From: Streptomyces olivochromogenes
GTDB taxonomy: Bacteria; Actinomycetota; Actinomycetes; Streptomycetales; Streptomycetaceae
NCBI RefSeq assembly: GCF_001514115.1
Contig: NZ_KQ948461.1
Span: 124,001-188,000, forward strand
DNA: 64,000 bases
Direction: 5' to 3'
A program made the position numbers and the translations under genes. Of this stretch, positions 16,054 through 24,824 are shown one piece after another (positions within the stretch are counted from its first letter, which is position 1; each line of letters begins with the position of its first letter). The notes below the pieces were generated by a model that saw nothing but the letters and a program-made list of their open reading frames with translations, had not been told where the DNA came from and ran no database searches.

Positions 16054-17499
16054 ATGCCAACGAAGTCCACCCGCCTCACCTTCGCGGTCCTCGCGACCGG
16101 TGCGGGCGTGTTCTCCATGCTCCAGTCGCTGATCGCACCGGCCCTGCCGACCGTCCAGCACGCCCTGAACACCTCGCAGTCCACCGTGACCTGGGTGATG
16201 ACGGCCTACCTGCTGTCCGCCTCGGTCTTCACCCCGATCCTCGGCCGGGTCGGCGACCTGATCGGCAAGAAGCGCACCCTCGTCGCCGTCCTCGTGACCG
16301 TGACGCTCGGCTGTCTGCTCGCCGCGCTCGCGCCGAACATCGGTGTACTGATCGTCGCCCGAGTCGTCCAGGGCATAGGCGGTGCGCTGTTCCCGCTCTC
16401 CTTCGGCATCATCCGGGACGAGTTCACCGCGGCCGAGGTCGGACCCAGCATCAGCAACCTGTCCGCCGTGATCGCCGCGGGCGGCGGCGTCGGACTCGTG
16501 GCGGCCGGTCCCATCGTGTCCGCGCTCGACTACCGCTGGCTGTTCTGGCTGCCCGTCGGCGTCGTCGCGGTCACCACACTGATCGCCCTGCGCTACGTCC
16601 CCGAATCCCCGAGCCGGGCCGAAGGACGCGTCAGCTGGCTCGGTGCCGTCCTGCTGTCGGGCTGGCTGGTCGCGCTGCTGCTCCCGCTCAGCCAGGCGGG
16701 CCAGTGGGGCTGGGGATCGGCCCAGGTGATCGGGCTGTTCGCCGCCGCCGTCGTGCTCTTCGCGCTGTGGCTGCTGGCCGAGGCGCGCTCCCGCACCCCG
16801 CTGATCGATCTGCGCGTCATGCGGCTGCCCGCGGTGTGGACCACCAACACCGCCGCGCTCCTGTTCGGCGCGGGCATGTACGCGATCTGGTCCTTCCTCC
16901 CCGGCTTCGTACAGACCCCGAGCTCCGCCGGATACGGTTTCGGCGCCAGTGTCACCGCGGCCGGACTGCTCATGCTGCCGATGCTGCTCGCCATGTTCTG
17001 CTCGGGTGTGCTCAGTGGTCGGCTGGAGCCCGTCCTCGGCGCCAAGAAGCTGCTCACGACCGGTGCCGCACTCGGCGCGGTCGCCTGTGGCTTCCTCGCC
17101 CTGTGGCACGACCAGCAGTGGCAAGTGGCCTTCGCCGCGGGCATCTTCGGGCTCGGCATCGGACTCGCCTTCTCCTCGATGGCCAACCTGATCGTCGGCA
17201 GCGTGCCGCCCGAGCAGACCGGCGCCGCGACCGGGATGAACGCCAACATCCGCACCATCGGCGGGTCCATCGGCGCGGCCGTGACCAGCGTTCTGGTGAC
17301 CGGCCGGCTCCAGCCCTCGGGCCTGCCCTACGGCTCGGGATACACACACGGGTTCACCCTGCTCGCCCTGCTGTGCCTGGCCGCGGCGCTGGCCGCGCTC
17401 CTCGTGCCGGTCCAGCGTGCCGGTCGGCTCTCCGCCTCGGCCCGCGCGGGCGCCGACTCCGCGAGTACGGAACCGGAGGCGGCCGTCGTCGATGCGTGA
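16054..17499 (+). CDS. MFS multidrug-type efflux transporter (DHA2-like)
   Basis: 481 residues from ATG 16054, with GGAGAGG upstream. It has many hydrophobic helices and the MFS loop 2-3 signature GRVGDLIGKKR, plus ARVVQGIGGALFPLSFG typical of drug/proton antiporters, and SSMANLIVGSVPPEQTGAATGMN later. It probably exports a toxic compound sensed by the divergent TetR protein. The tail after ~455 is polar and Ala/Ser-rich. Confidence 0.88.
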   Translation: MPTKSTRLTFAVLATGAGVFSMLQSLIAPALPTVQHALNTSQSTVTWVMTAYLLSASVFTPILGRVGDLIGKKRTLVAVLVTVTLGCLLAALAPNIGVLIVARVVQGIGGALFPLSFGIIRDEFTAAEVGPSISNLSAVIAAGGGVGLVAAGPIVSALDYRWLFWLPVGVVAVTTLIALRYVPESPSRAEGRVSWLGAVLLSGWLVALLLPLSQAGQWGWGSAQVIGLFAAAVVLFALWLLAEARSRTPLIDLRVMRLPAVWTTNTAALLFGAGMYAIWSFLPGFVQTPSSAGYGFGASVTAAGLLMLPMLLAMFCSGVLSGRLEPVLGAKKLLTTGAALGAVACGFLALWHDQQWQVAFAAGIFGLGIGLAFSSMANLIVGSVPPEQTGAATGMNANIRTIGGSIGAAVTSVLVTGRLQPSGLPYGSGYTHGFTLLALLCLAAALAALLVPVQRAGRLSASARAGADSASTEPEAAVVDA

Positions 17500-17622
17500 A
17501 GTTGATGGGTGAAGATGCTTGTCGGACAGGGTCATGACTCCGAACGGGCGGCGCGTTCACCCGACTCGGTGAGCGGTACCACGGGTGCGTACCACCGGCG
17601 CACGCACCGCCGTTGCTCCGAC

Positions 17623-18015
17623 ATGGACAGCACTCACATGGCCCAGCGGCGCCGTCCGGAGCAGGGCCTCGCGGGTCGGCCCTACGCCGAGCTGACGGAC
17701 GGGCGGCTGGGCCACCCGCCGATCTACGCCCAACTGGTCGCGGAGTGGCGGGCCAAGGGCCGGGTGGTTCCGGAGCACCGCGGGGCGGTCGTGGTGCTGT
17801 GGGCGTCCTTCGCCGCCTCCAGTCCCTTCGATGGCGCGGCGTGGCCGGTCGACTCCTGGGCGGAGAGGCGGGACGAGAAGGACGAGAAGACCACCGGACC
17901 GGTACCCGCCGAACCCAGGACCGTGTCCGCAGGCTCCGTACCCGCCGAACCCAGGACTGTGTCCGCAGGCTCCGTACCCGCCGTCCCCGTACCCCGTGGC
18001 CTGCTGGGCTGGTGA
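17623..18015 (+). CDS. Small hypothetical protein with tandem 12-residue repeat
   Basis: 130 residues from ATG 17623; the ATG at 17638 is an alternative, and neither has a strong ribosome-binding site. Residues ~6-75 look ordered (RPYAELTDGRLGHPPIYAQLVAEWRAKG). The tail holds two copies of VPAEPRTVSAGS encoded by a 36-bp tandem repeat, plus a partial third. I do not recognise a family. It converges with the next hypothetical gene, 30 bases away. Confidence 0.45.
   Translation: MDSTHMAQRRRPEQGLAGRPYAELTDGRLGHPPIYAQLVAEWRAKGRVVPEHRGAVVVLWASFAASSPFDGAAWPVDSWAERRDEKDEKTTGPVPAEPRTVSAGSVPAEPRTVSAGSVPAVPVPRGLLGW
17902..17973 (+). repeat. Two 36-bp tandem direct repeats inside a gene
   Basis: Copies at 17902-17937 and 17938-17973 differ by one base (C/T), and the first 10 bases begin a third copy. 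The unit length is a multiple of three, so the frame is kept. The near-identity suggests recent slippage. Confidence 0.85.
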
Positions 18016-18045
18016 ACCCCTCCGCGCGCTGCCGCGGAGTGCCGG

Positions 18046-18513
18046 TCACCCGCCAGGCGGGGGTGCCAGGACGGCGAGCGTCCCGTTGGCCCGCTGCAAC
18101 GCCAGTTCCAGGGGGACCGCGGCATGCAGGGCTCCGGTCCCGTCGGGTGGAATCAGCCACTCCAGGAACCGCGCGGCGCGGTACGGCGGTGGTACGGCGA
18201 CCCACGAGCCCTTGCCCGCGTGGCGGAGCCCGGAGCCGACCCAGCGGCTGGCCGGGTCCGGCGGCAGGAAGAAGCCCACTCTCCGGGACGCGGTGTCCAC
18301 CAGGGTGGGGCCGGGGGCGCGCAGCGGGTCGTTCCACAGGATGTCCAGGGCGAGCAGTCCGAGTTGCTCGGGCACGCTGAGTACGTCCCAGAACCGCCCG
18401 GCCTCCATGAGCACGGTCCCCGACCCCTGATCCCACTCCCGCTTGCAGACCCGGGGGTCCGCGGCGGCTGCCGCGAGCCACTCGACACCTTGCATCCACA
18501 TCACATCCGGCAT
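18046..18513 (-). CDS. Conserved hypothetical protein
   Basis: 155 residues from ATG 18511-18513, with GGAG ten bases upstream; a longer start at 18609 lacks one. The sequence has an ordered globular look: WMQGVEWLAAAAADPRVCKREWDQG, FWDVLSVPEQLGLLALDILW, RVGFFLPPDPASRW and a closing SWVAVPPPYR / FLEWLIPPDG. The pattern recalls Streptomyces proteins distantly like bifunctional primase-polymerase N-terminal domains, but I cannot assign this safely. The real product may be a regulatory or structural protein. Confidence 0.6.
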   Translation of the reverse strand: MPDVMWMQGVEWLAAAAADPRVCKREWDQGSGTVLMEAGRFWDVLSVPEQLGLLALDILWNDPLRAPGPTLVDTASRRVGFFLPPDPASRWVGSGLRHAGKGSWVAVPPPYRAARFLEWLIPPDGTGALHAAVPLELALQRANGTLAVLAPPPGG

Positions 18514-18722
18514 GACCAACTCCAGGGCATTCGCTGGCCGTCTGACCAGGCATGGAGCGGCGCACTCGGATGCGGAACCCGCACCTGGGCGCCGACCCGG
18601 CGTGTTCATGCTGGTAGATATTTCTATGTGGCGGAAGGGGTGGCGCGGTCTGGCGTTTTCGCCGAAACGTTCTTCTGGGGACGTCCGTTGCTCGGATTTC
18701 CGTCAGGTCCGTGAAGTGTCCG

Positions 18723-19628
18723 TCAACTTCGTGCAGCCAGAATGCCGAGCACGTTGGCCGCGACGACGGCGCCGATGCCCGTCCACTCCGTCCAGTCCAG
18801 GTTCTGACCGAGGACGATCCATCCGACCAGACCGGCCAGGACGGGATTGACGCTCATGAAGAGACCGAAGGCCGGGGCCGGGACGCGGCGCAGGGTGAAC
18901 AGGTCCGCGAGGCAGGGCACCGCGGACGACAGCACGCCTGCGGCCACGGCGCAGCCGACCGCCGTCGGCGTCGGAGGATGCCGGACCGCGACGGCGACGC
19001 CGACCGGCAGGAACAGTACGGCGGAGAGCCCGGCGGCGGCAGCGGACCCCGCCACCCCGGGGATGCGGCGGCCGACGGTGCGGTTGAGCAGGATGTACGA
19101 CGCCCAGCAGCCGGCGGCCAGCAGCCCGAGGCCCATTCCGAGGAAGTCGGCGGAGGGGCGCGGACGCATCAGCGTGACGACACCCGCCGCGGCGATCACC
19201 GCACAGCACGCGTCCACGCGGCGGCGGGAGGCGGCCAGCGCGATGCTGAGCGGGCCCAGGAACTCGAGGGTCACCGCCAGTCCCAGTCCGATGCGGTCGA
19301 TCGCCGTATAGAGGGACAGGTTCATGGTCCCGAACACCAGCGCCAGCAGCACGACCGGCCACCACTGCCCCCAGGTGAACGTCCGCAGCCGGGGGCGGCC
19401 CAGTGCCAACAGGACGACCGCGGCGACGTACTGACGCACCGCGACCACACCGACGGGGCCGAGGACGGGGAAGGCCAGGGAGCCGATCGCGGCACCGGTC
19501 TGGTTGGACAGGCTACTGCCGACCATGGCGACCACGCCGGCCAGGGGCGTGCCGCCCGGCTTCGGGGCTGTGGGTGCCGGGGGAGTGCGACGCGCGGGTT
19601 CTGCCGGGCGTGCGGAGGCTGCGTGCAT
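18723..19628 (-). CDS. EamA/RhtA-type membrane exporter
   Basis: 301 residues with about ten hydrophobic helices in two EamA repeats (e.g. LALVFGTMNLSLYTAIDRIGLG, then SVNPVLAGLVGWIVLGQNL). It is similar in pattern to RhtA, the threonine/homoserine exporter. It is divergent from the LysR gene at 19697, a common pairing of amino-acid exporter and LysR activator. The ribosome-binding site is weak. Confidence 0.85.
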   Translation of the reverse strand: MHAASARPAEPARRTPPAPTAPKPGGTPLAGVVAMVGSSLSNQTGAAIGSLAFPVLGPVGVVAVRQYVAAVVLLALGRPRLRTFTWGQWWPVVLLALVFGTMNLSLYTAIDRIGLGLAVTLEFLGPLSIALAASRRRVDACCAVIAAAGVVTLMRPRPSADFLGMGLGLLAAGCWASYILLNRTVGRRIPGVAGSAAAAGLSAVLFLPVGVAVAVRHPPTPTAVGCAVAAGVLSSAVPCLADLFTLRRVPAPAFGLFMSVNPVLAGLVGWIVLGQNLDWTEWTGIGAVVAANVLGILAARS

Positions 19629-19696
19629 GTCTCGATGCTGGGAGGCCGGGGCTCTTGCGCAAAATGCATCAGCCGATCCATCTATACGCTTGAGTC

Positions 19697-20659
19697 ATGG
19701 ATCCTTCACCTGAGGACGCTCCACCCGAGGGCGCTTCCGGCAAGGGCGCTTCCGTCGAGGACGCCTCCGGCACGGGTGCCCCCGTCGACCACGCCTCCGT
19801 CATGAATGTGGAGCTGCGGCAGTTGCGCTGTCTCGTCGCGATCGTCGACGAGGGCACCTTCACCGACGCCGCCATCGCGCTCGGGGTCTCGCAGGCCGCC
19901 GTGTCCCGCACGCTGGCCTCACTCGAGCGTGCCCTCGGGGTGCGGCTGCTGCGGCGTACCTCGCGGGAGGTGGCCCCGACGGCGACGGGACTGCGTGTGC
20001 TGGCGCATGCCCGGCGGGTACTCGGCGAGGTGGCCGACCTGGTCCAGGAGGCCATGTCGGGTCGCGCCTCGCTGCGGATCGGGTACGCCTGGTCCGCGCT
20101 CGGCCGTCACACCCTGGCCTTTCAACGAGACTGGGCGCGGGCGCACCCCGAGACGGAGCTGCGGCTCGTGCGTGTCAACTCCGTCACCGCAGGCCTCGCC
20201 GAGGGAGCCTGCGACGCTGCCGTGGTGCGCAGACCCCTGGACGACCGGCGGTTCGACTCCGCGATCGTGGGGCTGGAACGGCGGCTGTGCGCCCTGGCCG
20301 CCGACGATCCGCTGGCCGGACGCCGCTCGGTGCGACTCGCCGACCTCGGCGGGCGCGTCCTGCTGATCGACCGCAGGACCGGCACTACGACGACGGAGCT
20401 GTTCCCGCCCGACTCCCGCCCGGCGACCAGGGAGACCCACGATGTGGACGAGTGGCTCACCGCGATCTCCACGGGCCGCTGTGTGGGCATGACGGCCGAG
20501 TCCACCGCGCACCAGTACCCGCGCCCCGGCGTCGTCTACCGGCCGGTGCGCGACGCCGAGCCCATCGCGGTGCGGCTCGCCTGGTGGCGGGACGACCCGC
20601 ACCCCGCCGCCCCCGCCGCCATTGAACTCCTGACGGAGCTCTATCGCCGAGCCGCGTAG
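19697..20659 (+). CDS. LysR-family transcriptional regulator
   Basis: 320 residues from ATG 19697, or 285 from ATG 19802. The HTH is MNVELRQLRCLVAIVDEGTF / AVSRTLASLERALGVRLLRR. The 35 residues before it are Gly/Ser/Ala/Asp repeats and look non-structural. A TATACG box at 19683-19688 sits 8 bases before the first ATG, so a leaderless message starting there is possible; no good -35 was found. The effector domain follows (LRIGYAWSALGRHT). It likely controls the divergent EamA exporter. Confidence 0.85.
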   Translation: MDPSPEDAPPEGASGKGASVEDASGTGAPVDHASVMNVELRQLRCLVAIVDEGTFTDAAIALGVSQAAVSRTLASLERALGVRLLRRTSREVAPTATGLRVLAHARRVLGEVADLVQEAMSGRASLRIGYAWSALGRHTLAFQRDWARAHPETELRLVRVNSVTAGLAEGACDAAVVRRPLDDRRFDSAIVGLERRLCALAADDPLAGRRSVRLADLGGRVLLIDRRTGTTTTELFPPDSRPATRETHDVDEWLTAISTGRCVGMTAESTAHQYPRPGVVYRPVRDAEPIAVRLAWWRDDPHPAAPAAIELLTELYRRAA

Positions 20660-20702
20660 CCGGCGCCGGGGCGCAGCGGGTGCGCCGTGCTGCCCGCCGG
20701 TG

Positions 20703-21220
20703 TCACGCCGAGTCGCGCGCGATGATCCGCCCGGGCTCGGGGCTGAGCCCGGGCGGGATCGAGGCCGAGCACGGCGCGGGCGTCGAGGCGGCCGTGAACT
20801 TCGGCGACGATGCGGACGGTGGTGAGTGCGGGTGTGCCGAGGGCGCCGTATTCGGTGTCGTCGAAGCCGATCACGGCCAGGTCGTCTGGTGCGGCAAGTC
20901 CCAGGTCGTGCAGGGCGGTCAGGGTGCGCGGGGCGATGTCGTCGTCGAAGGCCGCGACCGCCGTCACGGTCCCGTGCGCGGCGAGGAAGGTCTTGACGGC
21001 GCCGGCGCCGGCCGTCCTCGGACGGGGCGCGACGAAGGAGGGCGGCGTTCGCGGTGAACCCCGCCCGCCAGTCGCCCGCAGCCCCGGGCTCGTGGCCGCT
21101 CAGACAGGCCTCGGCGAACCGGAGCACGGCGCGCAGGAGCCCTCGCGCAGTGCTCGCTCGCGAGACGCCGCTCGCCGCGGCGACGTCGCTCAGCGTCACA
21201 CGCCGTGCGCCGACCGTCAT
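20703..21220 (-). pseudogene. Decayed LacI-family regulator
   Basis: Pieces of one LacI-type protein occur in different frames on the minus strand. The N-terminus begins at 21220 (RRVTLSDVAAASGVSRAS). A middle part follows (LSGHEPGAAGDWRAGF). The effector-domain end is TAVAAFDDDIAPRTL / DDLAVIGFDDTEYGALGTPALTTVRI at about 20964-20780. The expected C-terminus LSPEPGRIIARDSA then reads in yet another frame and would stop at 20703. Most of the central domain is missing, and at least two frameshifts are needed to join the parts. No function is expected. Confidence 0.8.
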
Positions 21221-21404
21221 CACGCCCCCGATCGGTTCTGTCGCGGCGGTACCGGAACCGTGGACGACCGCCAGTGTGGTCGTACGGCCGCACGCCGAAC
21301 GGTCCCGGGTCGCTGACGCGACGCGGGACCGTTCGGAGAAGATCAGCCGTCTTTGGCGAGATGACAGGCCGTCAATCTTCAGATGTCAGTTACGACCGCT
21401 GGGG

Positions 21405-21791
21405 TCAGTGTCCGCCACCGCCACCACCGCCGTGGCCGCCCCCGCCGCCACCGCCGCCGTGGCCGCCGCCACCGCCGCCGTGTCCGCCACCGCCGCCGCC
21501 ATGGCCGCCGCCACCGCCGCCGTGGTCTCCACCGCCGCCGCCGTGGTCTCCGCCACCGCCGCCGTGGTCTCCGCCACCGCCGCCATAGCCTCCGCCGCCG
21601 TGGTCTCCGCCACCGCCGCCGTAGCCTCCGCCGCCTCCGTGGCCTCCGTCGTCGTTCCAGTTGCTGTAGGAGTAACCGGAGTCCGAGTGTGAGCTGGTCG
21701 CGCTGGCGATGCCTGCTGTGCCGAACGCCAGGGCCAGAGCGGCGAACAGGCTGGCGACCAGCCGGAACGTCCTTGAAGTGATGATCCGCAT
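21405..21791 (-). CDS. Secreted glycine/histidine-rich protein
   Basis: 128 residues from ATG 21789-21791, behind GGGAAGGGAA. The Sec signal peptide (MRIITSRTFRLVASLFAALA to about SAT-SS, residue 32) is followed by YSYSNWNDDGGHGG. A ~75-residue low-complexity tail is built of GGGGDHGGGG, GGYGGGG and GGHGGGG units. Such tails occur in secreted or wall-associated proteins; His-Gly repeats could bind metals, though that is inference. The repeat DNA is prone to copy-number change. Confidence 0.75.
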   Translation of the reverse strand: MRIITSRTFRLVASLFAALALAFGTAGIASATSSHSDSGYSYSNWNDDGGHGGGGGYGGGGGDHGGGGYGGGGGDHGGGGGDHGGGGGDHGGGGGGHGGGGGGHGGGGGGHGGGGGGGGHGGGGGGGH

Positions 21792-22606
21792 GGTGCTTTC
21801 CCTTCCCGGGAGCGTAGACAGGACCTGGCCCTGCACGGCCGCGGTGACGTCGGCACCACTGAGGCACTGAGACGTTCGCGATGAGGGTCCGGTACATCGG
21901 CGTTGAAAGTGACGGGAATTGCCGTCCGCCGACTCACGCGCTGATCGCGCGGCATCGGGCCCACCTGGGCTGCTGAGTGCAGCGAACCCCGCGGCGGGGC
22001 GCCCGTCCGTCAGTCAACCGATGACCGGGTTGTCGTCGGTCGGGATGTAGTCGGTCGGGATGCTGAGATTGTTTGTCTTCTCACCAGGCAAAACGTCTGT
22101 TTTCTGTTCAACCCGTATCCAACCTACGCATACCGGCACAATGAAGTCAAGCGCAGCAGGTGGGCCTCGGGGGCACGGGAAGTGGGCCGTGGTGCCGCAG
22201 GCAACTCCCTTTACTTCTTTTTGGCGTTGGGCGACTGACGCCCGCCCAGATCGGGGCTGGTCAGGGCGGTCCCGGCCGCCGTCTTCGGCCCGCACGGCGC
22301 ACGATGCACGCCCGGCCCGCCCCACCCAAGGAAGCGGATCCGACGTCGAGTTGGCATTCCCCGCGGCGGATCCTCGACGGTCCTGTCCTTGGGTCGCCCG
22401 TGCGCTCGGTGTCCGCGGAGTGAGCGTCGCGCCCTTGCCCCGCCCGGGAGATGGGGCACTGGCATCGCCGTGTGCGGAGATCGACACCTGCCCGGCCGGG
22501 CGACTGTCACCGCCGAGTGGCCGTGGGACTCTTGGGGCTGGTCGGCGCCCTGTGACGGCGGGTGACCTGACCGCCGGCAGAGCATGTCGGCAACATAGAG
22601 AACAAA
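21792..22606. other. Long intergenic region with one candidate small ORF
   Basis: This is about 815 bases between the Gly-rich gene and the GntR operator. GC content drops sharply at ~22060-22130. On the minus strand a TTG-started frame at 22091-22014 encodes 25 residues (PGEKTNNLSIPTDYIPTDDN, then PVIG and stop). The frame stays open further upstream, and a GTG at 22139 would give 41 residues. A promoter-like sequence lies just upstream (22121-22150). I do not recognise the peptide and no ribosome-binding site is clear. Elsewhere I see nothing convincing in this stretch. Confidence 0.35.
22121..22150 (-). promoter_or_regulatory. SigA-type promoter (minus strand) in the AT-rich gap
   Basis: TTGACT (22150-22145) and TAGGTT (22126-22121) are separated by 18 bases. 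The -10 box is the same as at the GntR promoter. Transcription would run towards the Gly-rich gene and through the small open frame at 22091-22014. Confidence 0.4.
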
Positions 22607-22640
22607 ATTGTTGACAATCTTGTTGGACTGGATTTAGGTT
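22607..22640 (+). promoter_or_regulatory. Promoter and autoregulatory operator of the GntR gene
   Basis: The near-perfect palindrome ATTGT-TG-ACAAT (22607-22618) contains the -35 box TTGACA (22611-22616). An 18-base spacer leads to TAGGTT (22635-22640), and the GntR start follows at 22669. An operator over the -35 fits repression. The core recurs at 27003 before the MFS importer. Confidence 0.7.
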
Positions 22641-22668
22641 CGACAGGCACTCACTCAGGGAGGGCGCG

Positions 22669-23319
22669 ATGCCGAAGGAAGCCCGTCCAGGCACCGGCGA
22701 GCAGGCCAAGCAGCACGCACTGGTGCACCTGCGGCAGGCGATCCTGCACGGCGACATGGCACCGGCCCAGCGGCTGGTGGAGAACGAACTCGCCGAGCAG
22801 TTCGGTGTCACGCGGGCCAGCGTCCGGGCGGCGCTGATCGAGCTGGAGTCGGAGGGACTGGTCGAGCGGATCCGCAACCGCGGCTCGCGGGTGCGGGTGG
22901 TGACGGTCGAGGAAGCGGTGGCCATCACCGAGTGCCGCATGGTCCTCGAGGGCCTCTGCGCGGCCAAGGCGGCCGTCGAGGCGAGCGAGGACCAGCTGGA
23001 CCAGCTGACCGACCTGGGCACGGCGATGGCCAAGGCGGTCGCGGGCGGTGAGCCACTGGTCTACTCCCGGCTCAACCACGAACTGCACGACCGGATCAGG
23101 GAGTTCTCCGGCCAGCAGGTCGCCGTGGGGCTGCTGGAGCGGCTCAACGGGCAGCTGGTGCGCCACCGTTTCCAGCTCGCGCTGAGACCGGGGCGCCCCC
23201 AGCAGTCACTGAGTGAGCACCTGGCCATGATCGAGTCGATCAGGGCCCGGGACCCGCAGGCGGCCGAAGCGGCCGTCCGTACCCACCTCGCGGGAGTCAT
23301 CGACGCGCTGCGCCAATGA
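22669..23319 (+). CDS. GntR/FadR-type (FCD) regulator of the aromatic operon
   Basis: 216 residues from ATG 22669, with GGGAGGG upstream. The N-terminal winged helix is clear (NELAEQFGVTRASVRAALIELESEGLVERIRNRGSRVR), followed by an FCD ligand domain with metal/acid-binding pattern residues (CRMVLEGLCAAKAA, SRLNHELHDRIREFSG, SEHLAMIESIRARD). It is first in the operon with galB-, galC- and galD-like genes. An operator-like palindrome overlaps its own promoter and recurs before the MFS importer gene. A pathway intermediate is the likely inducer. Confidence 0.9.
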   Translation: MPKEARPGTGEQAKQHALVHLRQAILHGDMAPAQRLVENELAEQFGVTRASVRAALIELESEGLVERIRNRGSRVRVVTVEEAVAITECRMVLEGLCAAKAAVEASEDQLDQLTDLGTAMAKAVAGGEPLVYSRLNHELHDRIREFSGQQVAVGLLERLNGQLVRHRFQLALRPGRPQQSLSEHLAMIESIRARDPQAAEAAVRTHLAGVIDALRQ

Positions 23320-23367
23320 CGTCGCGGTGGTGGGGCATCCGGCCTGTCCACCAAGGAGATGTGAGCA

Positions 23368-24117
23368 ATGACGTACGGCAAGGCGCCCACCACCCCACGC
23401 TCGACACTTGTCATCACCGCGCATGCCGGGGACTTCGTCTGGCGGGCCGGGGGAGCCATCGCCCTGGCCGCCTCCCGTGGAGAGAAGGTGACCATCGCGT
23501 GCCTCACCTACGGGGAGCGCGGTGAGTCGGCCAAAGCCTGGCGCGAGGGCAAGTCGCTGGAGGAGATCAAGGAGATCCGCCGTGCCGAGGCCGAGGCGGC
23601 GGCCTCGACCCTGGGCGCCCGGGTGCGCTTCCTCGACGCCGGCGACTACCCCCTGCTCGTCACTCAGGAGCTGACCGACCAGCTCGTACGCATCTACCGC
23701 GACACCCAGCCCGACGTGGTCCTGACCCACCCCCTGGACGATCCCTACAACGGCGACCACCCGGCGGCCGCCCGCATGGCCCTGGACGCCCGCGTCCTCG
23801 CCCAGGCCATCGGCTACCCCTCCGAGGGCGAGATCATCGGAGCCCCGCCGGTGTTCTTCTTCGAGCCGCACCAGCCGGAGATGTGCGGCTTCCAGCCCGA
23901 GGTCCTCCTTGACATCACCCCGGTCTGGGAGACCAAGCGCAAGGCCATGGAGTGCCTCGCCGCCCAGCAGCACCTGTGGGACTACTACACCGACCTGGGC
24001 AAGCGGCGCGGCGTACAGCTCAAGCGCAACGCGGGCCCCAACCTCGGCCTGCCCCACGCCACCTACGGCGAGGCCTACATGCGTCCCTACCCGCAGGTCA
24101 CGGAGGAGCTGGCATGA
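23368..24117 (+). CDS. galB: 4-oxalomesaconate hydratase (GalB-like, PIG-L fold)
   Basis: 249 residues. The PIG-L / LmbE fold is shown by AHAGDFVWRAGGAIAL (Zn-binding H and D), GERGESAKAW, and HPLDDPYNGDHPAA. The ADFVWRAGG-type signature and the following GERGES motif are those of GalB, the hydratase of gallate and protocatechuate 4,5-cleavage pathways, rather than sugar deacetylases. It would convert 4-oxalomesaconate to 4-carboxy-4-hydroxy-2-oxoadipate. Its stop overlaps the next start (ATGA). The adjacent aldolase and tautomerase strongly support the call. Confidence 0.85.
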   Translation: MTYGKAPTTPRSTLVITAHAGDFVWRAGGAIALAASRGEKVTIACLTYGERGESAKAWREGKSLEEIKEIRRAEAEAAASTLGARVRFLDAGDYPLLVTQELTDQLVRIYRDTQPDVVLTHPLDDPYNGDHPAAARMALDARVLAQAIGYPSEGEIIGAPPVFFFEPHQPEMCGFQPEVLLDITPVWETKRKAMECLAAQQHLWDYYTDLGKRRGVQLKRNAGPNLGLPHATYGEAYMRPYPQVTEELA

Positions 24118-24824
24118 GCGGTCTGATCGTCACCGACCCGCCGCGCGCCCACGCCGAGGACGTCGAGACGCTCGGCGGCTACGGCGTGGCCACCGTCCAC
24201 GAGAGCCTGGGCCGAACCGGCAGTCTCGGTCCCGGGTTCCGGCCCATCCAGCAGGACGTGCGCATCGCGGGCACCGCGGTCACCGCCCTGTGCTGGCCCG
24301 GCGACAACCTCATGATCCACGCTGCGGTCGAGCAGTGCCGCGAGGGCGACATCCTCGTCGTGACCACCACCTCGCCCTCCACCGACGGCATGTTCGGCGA
24401 CCTCTTCGCCACCGCGCTCCAGTACCGCGGGGTGCGCGGCCTGATCATCGACGCCGGGGTGCGCGACACCGCCGACCTGCGTGCCATGGGCTTCCCCGTC
24501 TGGTCGACGGCTGTCTGCGCCCAGGGCACGGTCAAGGCCACGGCCGGCTCGGTGAACACACCCGTCGTGCTCGGCGGCCAGGTCGTCCGCCCCGGTGACG
24601 TCATCGTCGCCGACGACGACGGCGTGGTCTGCGTACCCCGCGAGCAGGCCGGCAGGGCCGTCAAGGCGGCCGAGGCGCGCACCGCCAAGGAGGACGCCTC
24701 CCGGGCCGCCTTCGCCGAGGGCCAGTTGGGCCTGGACCGCTACGGCCTGCGCGAGACCCTCGTGCGGCTCGGCGTGCGGTACCAGGCCTACGACGAGTAC
24801 ACGCGCAACGGTTCCCCGTCATGA
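24114..24824 (+). CDS. galC: 4-carboxy-4-hydroxy-2-oxoadipate aldolase (GalC/LigK-like)
   Basis: 236 residues from ATG 24114, overlapping the galB stop. RraA-like fold: GYGVATVHESLGRTG, GDNLMIHAAVEQCREGDILVV, and the divalent-metal aldolase signature GLIIDAGVRD followed by a VRPGDVIVADDDGVVCVP region. Class II pyruvate aldolases of this family split CHA into pyruvate and oxaloacetate. RraA-type regulators are shorter (~160 residues), so an enzyme is favoured. It is the middle gene of a fully coupled galBCD operon. Confidence 0.87.
   Translation: MSGLIVTDPPRAHAEDVETLGGYGVATVHESLGRTGSLGPGFRPIQQDVRIAGTAVTALCWPGDNLMIHAAVEQCREGDILVVTTTSPSTDGMFGDLFATALQYRGVRGLIIDAGVRDTADLRAMGFPVWSTAVCAQGTVKATAGSVNTPVVLGGQVVRPGDVIVADDDGVVCVPREQAGRAVKAAEARTAKEDASRAAFAEGQLGLDRYGLRETLVRLGVRYQAYDEYTRNGSPS

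Noticed and set aside
21405..21660. Regular repeats resembling a CRISPR or satellite
   Set aside because: They encode Gly/His repeats of a secreted protein with a signal peptide; no spacers are present.
22060..22614. Plus-strand open frame of 184 codons in the gap before the GntR gene
   Set aside because: It spans the AT-rich promoter region and low-complexity sequence; no homology-like pattern and no ribosome-binding site.
23368..24117. N-acetylglucosaminyl (mycothiol-type) deacetylase
   Set aside because: The PIG-L fold also fits that group, but the ADFVWRAGG-type motif and the neighbouring aldolase and tautomerase indicate GalB.
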